A stretch of DNA of 64,000 nucleotides from Combretum micranthum (lineage: Eukaryota; Streptophyta; Magnoliopsida; Myrtales; Combretaceae): the NCBI GenBank assembly GCA_024138025.1, contig JAMXBD010000404.1, forward strand, positions 806,001 through 870,000, read 5' to 3'. The notes beneath the pieces were generated by a model, which ran no database searches, had not been told where the DNA came from, and saw only the letters and a program-made list of their open reading frames with translations. The translations under genes were made by a program, and so were the position numbers. Positions 51,394-62,531 of this stretch are shown in pieces. Positions within the stretch are counted from its first letter, which is position 1; every line of letters starts with the position of its first letter.

Positions 51394-52335
51394 TCCTAAA
51401 AAATAATAGTAATCTAAATAAAAAATAGCATAAGGAATTCACCACTCAAAATACATACCACTATTAGAATTGCAATTGAACTAAAACCAATATCTATTGA
51501 ATCATGTAATATTATATAAAAATAAAGCTTAGCACAATTCTAATTCTACTAATCCTAGAATAATTAGGTTGAATATACTTCAAAATATATACCTAATACT
51601 AGTGACAACATGAATCAGAAATCCTAGGTATATTAGACAATGAACACATGACATGAAATTAGTATTGATAGATTTACACTTGCATCTTTAGACTCAAAGC
51701 TGGCAGCCTAGGCTTGCCAGCTTAGAATTGAACGTTAGAAATTCAAAATTCACAGGAACAAATTTTAAGCCGTGATTTTTACAATCTTTTGTCAAAATTT
51801 TCTTTTAAGACTTAAAAACTCAACTGAATCTTCACAATTTTCGAATTCCTTAGTTCAATTAAATAAACTGGGCAAAATCATAATTCAAACAGCATAATCA
51901 ATCAATTAAATTCACACTTATTGCAAAAGCCCAAATTTTATTGAAAATTTTCAAAACCCTCTTTGTCAAACCCTAACTCACGCATACAACAATAATCCAT
52001 TAATCAATGCATCAAATGAAATCAACATTTAATCAGTTCATGCTCAAGTTCAAAGACTCATCCAAATATTCAATCTATTAAACCCATCCAATCCAACCCC
52101 AAACTTGTCAAATCTCCACTTTCGTAGCACACATAGGATATACAATTCCATCCAATCTCATTCTAAACTGTAATCCAATGAAGAACAAATGATGAAAACA
52201 AGTAAAAACTAAAGAAGATGAAGAACTTACTTGATTGGAAGCAAAATAATCCACAAGTGATCGAGATAGAGAGAGTTTCTAAGTAAAGTGAGGAAGTGAG
52301 AGAGTAAAAATGAAGAGAAAAATGAGAAGCGAAAC
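51394..52335 (-). promoter_or_regulatory. Leader exon and candidate 5'-UTR intron of the E gene
   Basis: Minus strand: CT-rich leader (52330-52240), CAA|GTAAGTTC donor near 52236, and a TTATTTTTTAG|G acceptor near 51399, six bases before the ATG. This is a normal plant 5'-UTR intron layout of about 0.84 kb. The small ORFs in it are not supported. Confidence 0.45.
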
Positions 52336-52359
52336 CTGTTTAAACTAGATCTGCAGATC

Positions 52360-52660
52360 TTACGCTAGTAATTTTGTCGCCTACGCTGACGGCGTAGAAG
52401 CCAGCGTACTGAAATTTTAATTCTTGCCAAGAGCAAATGGCTAGCGGCTTACCAATGTTCACTGCCAGCGTATAGGTCTACAACGGATAAACACTGGCGG
52501 TGTTGAAAAATCTAATGTGGCGCTCATCTACTTCCAAAAGTCTTTTGTTGACTTTTATGCCGCCCAAACACTGGTAGCGTAAATATGTATTGAGCTGGCT
52601 TATCCTTGATTTTTAACACTAGCTTAAGGCTAGCAGCCTTGTGTCGGCGTTCTGCTACTC
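52360..52660 (-). repeat. GCCGGC-type array upstream of the E gene
   Basis: CCTACGCTGACGGCGTAGAAGCCAGCGTAC at 52380-52410 (given here only as an outline: CTGACGGCG / GCCAGCG), then CACTGCCAGCG, ACACTGGCGG, ACACTGGTAGCG and AAGGCTAGCAGCC. It lies just upstream of the leader. A smaller pair is at 51700-51725. Confidence 0.6.
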
Positions 52661-53903
52661 CTCAAATTTTTTTTTTTTAGAATATCCAGAAATTTACCTA
52701 TAGCTCTAATTAAAGTAGTACTCTAAATTTAGAATACTTACCTTAGATTCTTTTATAGCCTTTGACAATTTGATCAAATTCTTCTCATTTCTCTCTTTGA
52801 AAGATATAATCTTCTCATGTCAGTTAAAAGCTAAAATTTCCAACTAGCTTGGCCTGTATATACTGAAAACTAAGTTTGTAAAAACAAAAGACAAAAATTC
52901 TACTACAAAGTTAGACATGGGTTATGTAAACCCCGGGAATTTTTCACATTAGTATCCGACTTCATAATAGATTATACAAACTAAATAATAGATTCAGATT
53001 CTGAGTGAAGTCTAATAATAGGATAATATCTAGACCTGAAACCTAGTATACTAATAGATTTAAATAGAAAATGTGAGTATAAAGATTAAATGATTGTTTT
53101 GATCTCGATAATGATACAGAACTAGAATAACGAGTAGTAATGAGTTTATATTTAGATTTAAACCCTAATTTTGAGATTCCTAGTTAAATTTAAAAGCTAC
53201 TAATAAGAATTTATGTTTAGTATCAAAACTAAAGATATAAATATAGTTTAGTTTCAGTATTAAGCTCAATTTTGCATAAATGATCATATATGCTTATAAC
53301 TAGAAAACGATGATCCGAAAAGGAACTATCAAGATTTTAAATACACAACGAAAATATAAACTGTTGAATAACTCAAAATCTAAACTTCAAAAAAATAATT
53401 GGATCACGCTTTTGTTCTAAACCGAGTTTTCTTAAGCTATCGGAGCCTGAAACAAAAATTGACCCAATGAGCTTAAGAAATCCAAATCGCGGGAGATAAA
53501 AATATACGAATAATTAACTACGTATATATATAACCTAAATTTGTATTATTTGGAAATCTAAGTGTTTTATACAACTTTATGCTCATACTTTTACACGAAA
53601 ACTTCCAAATACTAGCTAATATATACCCGTATAACCCGTATAATTAACTCAAACTTTAATTAAATAAATAGACTAATATATATATGTATGAATCTCGGCT
53701 GGATTTCGGTGGAAATGCAAAGAGGAAGAGGGAGCCGAAACTTCTTAATAATTCACCCATATTTGTCAACAAAAACAACTACCAAACCAATCAATTATTG
53801 ACAGCTCATATCAACATTTAATGCTGGGAAAATAACAGCTTACAGAGGATGAAATTCGGAGGAAAACGGAGGAGAAATAGCCGCAACCTCTTCTTCTCTC
53901 TTT

Positions 53904-54098
53904 TGTATATATATGTAATAAAGGATCTTAATGGAGAAGCCAACAAACTCCATAATTTCTCACCTCTTACAGAACGAAATCACTTCCCAAACAACAACCA
54001 AACGAACTAGAAACAAAGAACAAACAGAGCATAAAACATAAATTCGGATCAAAAGAAAAACAAAGCCAAAACCCTTAAAAACGAGCTCAAAGGTAAGT
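53904..54098 (+). promoter_or_regulatory. Promoter, leader and splice donor of the C LTR
   Basis: TATATATATG (53906), then a leader with CACCTCTTACAGAACG and a perfect plant donor AAAG|GTAAGT at 54092/54093. The same stretch in the 3' LTR has its donor at 63674/63675. Confidence 0.55.
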
Positions 54099-54409
54099 GG
54101 ACTTGGTTTAAAGGATTTTCGTTTGAAGATATGATTTGTAACTGACTTAAAATCATCTTAGGAACTTAATAAACACAAACATGAGCTTCGGATTGCACTC
54201 AACAAGCTCCAACGAGGTAAAACTTCAAAACCCTAGTTTTACTTTCACAAAATCGCGATTTATATATTTATGTGTTTAAACGTGTTAAAAGTTGTTGTAT
54301 ATCCTTATATATGATGTATAAACTTCTAGAAGTAGTTTAAGTAAGTTTCTAACATGTAAAAAAACCAAAGAAAAAGAATCGAACCGAGGAGGAAGATGAT
54401 GAACAGTGC

Positions 54410-54705
54410 AACGCTGCCTCAAGGCCGGCAGTGTAAACGATGTACGCCGGCGGCTTACCTGGATAGGCCGGCGGCTTACAGGCGGCTTACACTCAAACAG
54501 AGGCTACGTAAAATAATTTTCACGTAAAATACGACGTAAGCCGGCTACCTGGAGATCTACGCCGGCGGCGTAGGGCCGGCGTACGTTGAAGCCGGTAGCT
54601 TTCAACACCGGTGCCTTCGATAAGAAAATTTTCTTTAAAATGAGTTTACACCGGCACCTGGGGATTTAGGCCGGCGGCCTTGAGCCGGCTTACAGCTAAA
54701 AATTT
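54410..54705 (+). repeat. GCCGGC array in the 5' LTR of element C
   Basis: At least ten units in 300 bp: AAGGCCGGCAGTG, TACGCCGGCGGCTTAC, AGGCCGGCGGCTTAC, TAAGCCGGCTACC, TACGCCGGCGGCGTAG, GGCCGGCGTACG, AAGCCGGTAGC, ACACCGGCACC, AGGCCGGCGGCC and GAGCCGGCTTAC. Mostly undecayed. It lies 320 bp after the splice donor. Confidence 0.85.
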
Positions 54706-56245
54706 TGCAACGAAAGCCTTTCTGACCTAAACCGAATATATATATATATAATATATCTACTAAGTATGTATATGTGTTTGTTATATAAATATGTATTAGA
54801 TAATGATTTCAATACAAGTATTTAAGTCTATTTAAAGTTTATATCTAATAACTTTTGAAACCCTAGAACTAAGACGATATTTAGAGTATTATTAGTCTAA
54901 TATTTGTTTTAACAAGATAATGTATATAAGAATGGAAATTGAAATAAGTTAATTTCTTGAGCAATGTGACTTCTAAAAATGACCAAACAATTATGTGAGA
55001 TAAAAATAGGAAAAACCCGATGATACTAAGTATTAATATCGAGTCTAGGACACAAGGCACATGTGGGAATTTAGCTAGGTGATATTGATGAATATTTTGT
55101 TTTAAATAGGTGAATTTGACTCGTTAGAAGATCTACCAGTGGACTACTACGACTGAGTCGGTATGAGCAGGTGAGTAATTCAGTCATATTGTACTGTTGT
55201 GTTGTAAATAGTGAATATGTAATGCAAGATAAACAAATGAGTGTTTGTTGAAAGATTGATATGATATGATTGTATGATTGCTAAAATATCTTTATACAAG
55301 CGATAACGCAATGGTTGGTGTTGTGCAATAGTATTGATGATTGTGTGTAATGTATGGTCACCTCGAAATTGATTAAGACTTTTTGACTTAACAAATAATA
55401 TGGACATGCATTGCACGAATTGCATTATTGCATATATGGTTGTGACAGCCTGCTACGTATTAATATTTCGGATCTCTGTTTTTGCTTGGTTGATCCAATG
55501 TGTGAGTCTTCCAAGGTTCTCTTTGGTCTGGCGGTCCTATGAGGAACTAAAAGGCACCGAAGAACGTCGCCCGTAGAATCGCTTTGAAATGATTAATACT
55601 TAGGGAGTTTCTAAGGGGATTGCAGGAGATGGTTTGTGGAAGCCACTATATTCAAAGTGATAACATTAAAACGAGAAATCGTTGATTCTCCTGTGTACTT
55701 AGTCTCTCCTGGGCGGGGTCATTGAGTTTTGTTCTTCAACCCATTAAAAAGAGGGCGTAAATCTTTTTCCTGTTTGGATTCTAGATCATCCAAACTTGTA
55801 TCTGTGCATATGGTTGAGTGATTGCATTGCATATGATTGTTAATGACTTGTGTGATGTATGGTATGTCTTATTCACTGAGCTGTGGTTTCGCTCATACTC
55901 CTACAGTCTTTTCAGGTTCATTACGTCCCTGGTTAGTTACATCCAGGAATATGGCTCCGGTAAGGGCTTTGAAGCTAGAAGTCTACAGATCTATTTTAGT
56001 TTGATGGTTATGTACTATTAGAGTAATATTTAGTTGTATACTTCAACAGAGATATATGGTTTGTAATAGTTTGTAATGGTTATTCACTAAATCATTTCTC
56101 TCATATATTTGTTATTTCTTATCAAGCAACTTAAAAGATCCTGTTGTTTTAAAACCTGTCATTCCTGAAGGTAATCTAGTGATAATATTCAAGTGTAACT
56201 TGTTTATTACTACTAGGGTACCCTCGGGGCGTGACAGAATTAAGT

Positions 56246-56261
56246 TGGTATCAGAGCATGG
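56246..56261 (+). other. Primer binding site of element C (initiator-Met tRNA)
   Basis: TGGTATCAGAGCATGG, nine bases after the LTR end. TGGTATCAGAGC is the standard complement of the plant initiator-Met tRNA 3' end. Confidence 0.92.
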
Positions 56262-56413
56262 TTGCTAGAATAAGAAAGATGAATATGTGAAAGAATTACA
56301 TTTAGTGAATGTGGTAAATTAGATTTAGTTAGCATGTATTAGTAGTAGTTGGGTAGTCATGGTAGAATTATACTGCACAACTAGGAATAAAGTATGTGTG
56401 ATTATTATTAATC

Positions 56414-57310
56414 ATGCAAATTTTATTGTGTGTGCAGACTAATCCTGCTACGTGTCACATTAGATGGGAGATCTTTAGTATGCAGGAGGAGGAGACTTTG
56501 ACAGACTACAGGCGCAGACTACGAGTTCTGGTAGAGGACTTGTATCTGAGCGGGATTACTAAGACTTTGGATGAGATCCTCAGCACCTGGAAGAGAGGAT
56601 TATTGCCTTTGTTTAAAGGCTGGTTATTCTTGATGGAGCGGGCTTTTCCAGATAATGGATCAGCTATAGAGACGCTCTACAGATTTGAGAGGCTGATAGT
56701 GCAGAAAGGAGGTGGTCTGGAGATCGATAACATAGCATTTATAGTTTCATCCAGATCAGAGGCCAGAGCTCCCAGATTTTAGAGTCTGGGTAGATATTGG
56801 CAGAGGAGCAGTCTATGCTCATGATGTGAGGCAGGATCATGCCCGGGTAGAGGTGATGGCCTATGATGATGATTTGATGCTTGCACGACTCAGCAGGTGC
56901 AGTCACTCTAGACGCATGTTGATGAGGAAACCGCCTATTATCCCTGAGATAGCAGGTGAGTTCCAGCGTCCTGCTGCAGTACAGGATCGAGTGGTACAGG
57001 AGACAGTTCAGACTACTGTCCACATGAGGAGTATCACCACAGAGCTGTTGGATGAGAGAGAGGGTAAGAAAAGAAGGATTGAGGCAGAGAAGTATGTCTC
57101 AGATTATAATTATGCCAGATGGATTGGATCAGCACAGGGAGGATGGATTGAGAGAGATATTCCATCTAGAGCTGAGGATGAGAGGAGGCCAGCACCCAGA
57201 GGCATTAGGGTGATGGACACAGCCCTGACTTTGGCACCTCCAGGGAGAGAGTGTGATGATTGAGATCGATGATAGTAGTTCTGAGGGAGAGGATGTTATC
57301 CACGATTAGG
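56414..57310 (+). pseudogene. Leader ORF between PBS and gag of element C
   Basis: Reading frame 56414-56782, continuing with a one-base shift at 56826-57263 and with another shift into an acidic end (IEIDDSSSEGEDVIHD, stop near 57308). About 290 codons in all. I do not recognise a domain with certainty. The stretch EEETLTDYRRRLRVLVEDLY, then a gap, then AIETLYRFERLIVQ loosely follows the C-terminal half of a Gag capsid (compare TIEQYETEFSRLLQYA and FRELVERARIVEG in element A). The second half is Arg/Glu-rich (DEREGKKRRIEAEKYVSDY). TGTGTGCAG|AC at 56436 just before it could be a splice acceptor paired with the LTR donor at 54093. The codon pattern is kept over 0.9 kb, which argues against chance. 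Confidence 0.5.
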
Positions 57311-57643
57311 CCCTCAGGAGAAGGGCAAGGGTCGTCTTCATCCCAGTCCCTGAGTTGACTTGAGTATTATATGATGATGTGTATTATCTGTTATGATGAC
57401 ATTACAGGACGATATTAGTAGACTTTTGATGACTTATATATGTATCTTTTGATGACTATGATAGGAAGCTAAGTTAGGGTAGTGCAATTTTTGGATATGT
57501 ACATAATGCACTAACCATGAAAAGCTTTGATGTATTTTGGTTATGTATATATATGTGTTGCATATATACATATGAATGATCTTGATGACTTTTGATAAGA
57601 CGAGTTATGATCTGACTTAAGTAATATGTTTAATGTTAATAGA
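57311..57643 (+). other. Non-coding stretch between leader ORF and gag
   Basis: AT-rich; no coding potential seen on either strand. Confidence 0.5.
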
Positions 57644-59016
57644 ATGCCAAGGGGAAGAAATAAAAGTAGAAATGCCAGAATTTCTGGAGATCCACCAATA
57701 GATGCTCCTGCAGAACCTCAACACCGAATTGAGGATGTTTTACAAAGTCTTCAACAACAAAATGTTTTGATTTTGCAAGCTTTGCAAAACATGCAAGCCA
57801 CAAATGAGCACCACCTGTTGGAGCACCAGCAATGACTCCACCAAATCCAGAAGGAATGAAAGGCATACTCCACCGGTTCAATTTCAGGAAAATGGACCAG
57901 TGAATCCAAATGAGTCTGCTGCTGAGGTACAAGGACCCCCTCAATATGAACAGGAATTGCCACCACCACCACCTTTACGACCTCAGAGGAATTTGTTGCC
58001 GGAATTCATTAAGTGCAACAGATATTTTGAGGGAATACCGGGAAAGCCAGAGGAAGCTGAAGATTGGCTAGCTCAGATTGACGATCCCTTGATGTTTTTC
58101 AAGTGCCTGAAGCTTTGAAAGTATCTTATGGAACTTATTTGTTAAGTTAAGAGCAAGGATATGGTGGAATTCGAAACAAAGAAGTTTGTCCCAACCAATT
58201 ACTTGGGAAGTATTCAAACGAGAATTTTTGAAGGATATTTTCCAAGCAGCCTAAAAGCAAAGTATAGCACTGACCTGATGAATTTGACCCAAGGAGCTAA
58301 AACCATTGATGAATATGAGCATGAGTTTAATCGGTTGTTGCAATTTGCTCCAGATGCTTATCAGGACAGTGATGAACTTAAGAGACAGACTTTCATGGCT
58401 GGACTCGAACCTCATTTCCAAAGAAGACTTGCTGAATTTGAGATTGATAACTTTGCAGCTATGTTGGAAAAAGCTCGTATTATTGAACGTGCAAGAAGTA
58501 TGAACTTGAGAGGTAAAAAGAAAGGAACTATGTTCGGGAAAAGAATGTATGATGGTTCTACAGCAAGTTCCGTGCCTAAGAAGGTTAAATTCTTCAAACC
58601 TTTCAATGTGAACAAAGGAGGAGCAATGGGGAAGAATAATGTAACTTGTTGGAAATGTAAAGGTTCTCATTACCCAAGGTATTGTCCACAATTGCAGAAC
58701 AAATGTTATTATTGGGGGACAGTGGGCATATGATAAACGATTGTCCAAAGAGAAAACTGCAACTTGCTTCATATGCAATAAAGTTGGGCACATATCACCC
58801 AATTGCCCACAGAAAACAAGTGCGGTAGCTGGATCTTCACAATCTAAAGGAGTGATTGGAGCCTCAGGATCGAAAAATGGGAATGCTAACAAAGCCAGTG
58901 CGACGGCCAGAGTTTTTGCATGTATGGAAGTCCTGTAGAGAATGTGGAGATAGAGGAAGGAGATGAAGAAAATATTTGGGAGGAAGTTGATCCCGAAGAA
59001 TATGGACTCATTGCAG
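57644..59016 (+). pseudogene. gag: Gag of element C (capsid and three zinc knuckles), frameshifted
   Basis: Starts at ATG 57644 (MPRGRNKSRN). An N-terminal coiled-coil-like part (IEDVLQSLQQQNVLILQAL) is followed by a Pro-rich linker, the capsid domain (LLPEFIKCNRYFEGIPG near 57990; FEGYFPSSLKAKYS near 58230; FAAMLEKARIIERAR near 58455) and three zinc knuckles (CWKCKGSHYPRYC at 58647; one with its second Cys lost at a one-base deletion near 58713; CFICNKVGHISPNC at 58762). The acidic tail ends EEYGLIAG at a splice-donor-like GCAG|GTATGT. At least four frame changes occur, all fitting one-base losses; no clear point nonsense mutation is seen. Start and order match Gag of A. Confidence 0.88.
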
Positions 59017-59128
59017 GTATGTAAATATATATTGTTTACTTAAAGTTATTAGACACAATCACAAGTAGATGAGTGAGTAGAAGTCTTTATAAGTTGAAAA
59101 TAACATGAACTTAATAATTGATACTTAG
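59017..59128 (+). other. Candidate intron at the Gag-Pol junction of element C
   Basis: GCAG|GTATGT at 59016/59017 and ATACTTAG|GATC at 59128/59129, 112 bp, AT-rich (TGATACTTAG at the 3' end, a CTTAAT-type branch site near 59110). The interval has stops in all forward frames. The joined frame is one base short compared with A, consistent with the one-base deletions found throughout this element. Confidence 0.5.
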
Positions 59129-62100
59129 GATCATTCAAGTAGGGGATCAGACTGCGTATGCTTTGTTTGACACTGGAGCAACGCATTCTTTCATAAATAC
59201 CGGATTAGCAAGCGTATAAAATACCAATTGGGAGCATGATAAAGAATTGAGAGTTACTACGCCAACTGGAGATTTAGTGGTGACACGGGAAATGATCAAA
59301 ATTGTCCAATAAAGATCGGAGATCATGAATCAATTGCTGATTAATTCTGATAGAGATGCAAAATATGATATTATTTTGGGTATGGTTTGGTTAACTGCTG
59401 TAAAAGCAAAAGTTAATTGCCATCTCAAAATAGTATCTTTTGTCAATAATCAAGGAGAAAGAAAAGAATATAAAGGTGAGATACTCAGAGAAGTCAGAAG
59501 TAGGATAACAGCAATTGAAGTGGAAAATGAAGAAGATATGGAGATGAACGGTTGTATTCTTGGAGCAACTGAAGGTGAATCCAAGAAATTGGATATTCAT
59601 ACCATTCGAACAGTATGTGAATACTCAGATGTATTTCCAGACGAGTTACCGGGATTACCCCCACATAGAGAAGTGGAATTCTCAATTGATTTGATACCTG
59701 GAACCGAACCAGTATCAAAAGCTCCGTATCGAATGGCACCTGTGGAATTGAAAGAATTGAAGGTGCAGTTACAAGAATTGTTGGATAAAGGATTTATCAG
59801 ACCCAGTGTTTCACCTTGGGGAGCACCCGTACTGTTTGTGAAAAAGAAAGATGGATCAATGAGACTCTGTATCGATTACAGGGAATTAAATAGGGTAACT
59901 ATCAAGAACAAATATCCTCTACCCAGGATTGATGATCTTTTTGATCAACTGAGAGGAGCAAAGGTATTTTCCCGAATTGATTTAAAGTCAGGATATCATC
60001 AAATTCGAATCAAAGCAGAAGATGTACCAAAGACTGCATTCCGAACTAGGTATGGTCATTATGAATTTTTGGTCATGCCATTTGGATTAACCAATGCACC
60101 AGCAGTTTTTATGGATTGATGAATCGTATTTTTAGACCTTTGCTGGATAATTGTGTGATTGTTTTCATAGATGATATACTTGTATATTCGTCTAATGAAG
60201 AACAACATGATGAGAATTTGAGAAGTGTGTTACAGATATTGAGAGACAATAAGTTGTATGCCAAATTGTCTAAGTGTGAATTTTGGCTTAGCAGTATATC
60301 ATTCCTTGGACATATTGTTTCTGGAGAAGGGATATCAGTTGATCCTGCAAAAGTTAAAGCTATTGTGGAATGGAAAAGACCTGAAACTGTTACTGAAATT
60401 AGGAGTTTCTTGGGATTGGCAGGATATTATCGAAATTTGTGAAGGATTTCTCAAAGATTGCACGACCTTTAACTCAATTGACTCGAAAGAATGAGAAATT
60501 CGAGTGGAATGATGTACGTGAACAAAGTTTCCAAGAGTTGAAGAAAAGGTTAATATCAGCACCAATCTTGGTCTTGCCCAATGACAAGATTTATATACTG
60601 TCTATAGTGATGCATCTAGAAATGGATTGGGATGTGTGTTAATGCAAAATGGAAAAGTAATAGCATATGCTTCTAGACAATTGAAACCACATGAGATGAA
60701 TTACCCCACTCATGATCTAGAATTGGCTGCTATTTTTTTGCACTCAAGATTTGGCGTCACTATTTGTATGGGCAGAAATGTGAAATATATACGGATCACA
60801 AGAGTTGAAGTATATATTTACACAAAAAGAGTTGAATATGAGACAAAGGCGATGGTTGGAATTAATTAAAGATTATGATCTTACCATTAATTACCATCCG
60901 GGTAAAGTGAATGCTGTGGCAGATGCATTGAGCCGGAAAAGTTATGGAGAAGTGGCTTCAATTCTAACGGAACAAAAAGAACTTATCAAAGAATTTGAGA
61001 GATTAAACTTGGAATTCTCAATACAAGGTTTGGAAGCTGAGTTAGGAAATCTAATTTTGGAACCTACTTTGCTTCAAAGAATTAAAGAAGCCCAGAAGGA
61101 ATATTGAAATTCAAAATTAAACAGGGAATATCCCAGGAAAGTACAAAGATTTTCATGTGGATGGAGAAGAAGTATTGAGAATGAATAAAAGATTGTGTGT
61201 GCCACATGATGAAAGCTTGAGGAAGGAATTAATGCATGAAGCGCATTACTCTGGATATTCTATACACCCAGGAGAAACAAAGACATATCAAGAGCTGAAA
61301 AGTGCGTATTGGTGGAATGGAATGAAAAAGGATATGCAGAATTTGTTGCTAAATGTGATGTATGTCAAAGGATCAAAGCTGAACATCAAAAACCAGGTGG
61401 ATTGTTGAAACCATTACCAATACCTGAGTGGAAGTGGGATCAAATTTCTATGGATTTTGTGCTCATTACCCAAAACAAATGCAGGTCATGATGCTGTTTG
61501 GGTTATTGTGGATAGACTTACAAAATCAGCTCATTTCTTGCCAATTAACATGACATATCCATTGGAGAAATTGGCACGAATATATTTGAAGGAGATTGTG
61601 AGATTGCATGGTGTGCCTGCTGGTATAGTATCAGATAGAGATCCACGGTTTGTATCCAGATTTTGGCAAGGATTACAAAAGCTTTGGGAACCGGTTGAAT
61701 TTCAGTACAGCTTATCATCCTCAAACTGATGGACAAACAGAAAGGACTATTCAGACATTGGAAGATATGTTGAGAGCATGTATTATGGAATTCAAAGGAA
61801 ATTGGGACCAACATTTACCATTAGTGGAATTTGCGTACAATAACAGCTACCATTCAAGCATAGGAATGCCACCTTATGAAGCTTTATATGGTAGAAAGTG
61901 TCGGTCACCATTGTTCTGGGATAACTTGGAGAAAGTATTGGTTGGACCTGAATTGGTTCAGAAACTAATGAAAAGATTTCAGTGATAAAGCAAAGAATGA
62001 AAGCAGCACAAGATAGACAAAAGAGCTGGGCAGACTTGAAAAGGAGAGAATTGGAATTTAATGAAGGAGAACATGTATACTTAAAAGTAAGTCCAATCAA

Positions 62101-62531
62101 GAGTCTTCATGGTAGACAACAAAAGGCAAGTTGAGTCCTAGATATATTGGACCATTTGAGATATTAGAACGAGTTGGGAATCTGGCATATCGTCTTGCAT
62201 TGCCACCTAATTTGTCTGGTATACATAATGTTTTCCATGTATCGGTTCTAAGAAATATGTACCGGATCCAGATAAGATAGTGGAACTAGAACCAATTGAT
62301 TTGAAGGAGAATTTGACTTATGAAAAGCATCCAGTTAAGATTTTGGACCGGAAAGTGCAAGTTCTCAGGAATAAAGAAATCCACTACGTCAAGTATTATG
62401 GGATCCACGACAGAAGAGATTACTGGGAATTAGAAGAGGAGATCAAGAAAAGCTATCCTCATTTGTTTGAAAACTCAGGTACGCATTCAAGCTTTGAGGA
62501 CAAAGCTTATTTTAAGGGGGGGAGAATGTAA
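59129..62531 (+). pseudogene. pol: Pol of element C: PR-RT-RNase H-IN-chromodomain, frameshifted
   Basis: Same order as in A. Protease DTGATHSFI at 59169; [21 protein letters not shown] near 59845 and FIDDILVYS near 60164; RNase [11 protein letters not shown] near 60610 (A has the same); integrase zinc finger with CDVCQ near 61350; integrase core with SMDFV near 61448, VSDRDP near 61633 and TERTIQTLE near 61740; GPF module near 62150; chromodomain with a tail EEIKKSYPHLFENSG near 62440. The frame changes about ten times (for example near 60112, 60433, 60737, 60808, 61105, 61465, 61690, 62115, 62255 and 62400), typically where A has one base more in a short run. Only one in-frame stop that could be a point change is near 59217. 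TAA at 62529 lies in the LTR, as in A. Confidence 0.92.
62511..62526 (+). other. Polypurine tract of element C
   Basis: TTTAAGGGGGGGAGAA directly before the TGTAAACCCC start of the 3' LTR. Confidence 0.88.

Larger units (their letters stand above)
46858..52924 (-). mobile_element. Element E: Tat/Athila-like retroelement, minus strand, interrupted by C
   Basis: 3' LTR (48617-46858), PPT, about 1.5 kb non-coding, a degenerate ATHILA-ORF1-like gene, and its upstream region with promoter-like features. The 5' part is separated by element C and is not in the window. No gag or pol seen in the part present. Confidence 0.75.
52925..56236 (+). repeat. 5' LTR of element C (3312 bp)
   Basis: TGTAAACCCCGGGAATTTTTC to GGTACCCTCGGGGCGTGACA. 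TATATATAT near 53906, a leader, and AG|GTAAGT at 54092/54093. A GCCGGC array is at 54415-54705. It matches the 3' LTR over the 1.47 kb visible. Confidence 0.95.

Noticed and set aside
56246..56261. tRNA gene
   Set aside because: Only the complement of the tRNA 3' end is present; this is a primer binding site.
58251..58892. 213-codon minus-strand ORF
   Set aside because: Shadow of gag of element C, whose capsid and zinc knuckles lie on the plus strand.
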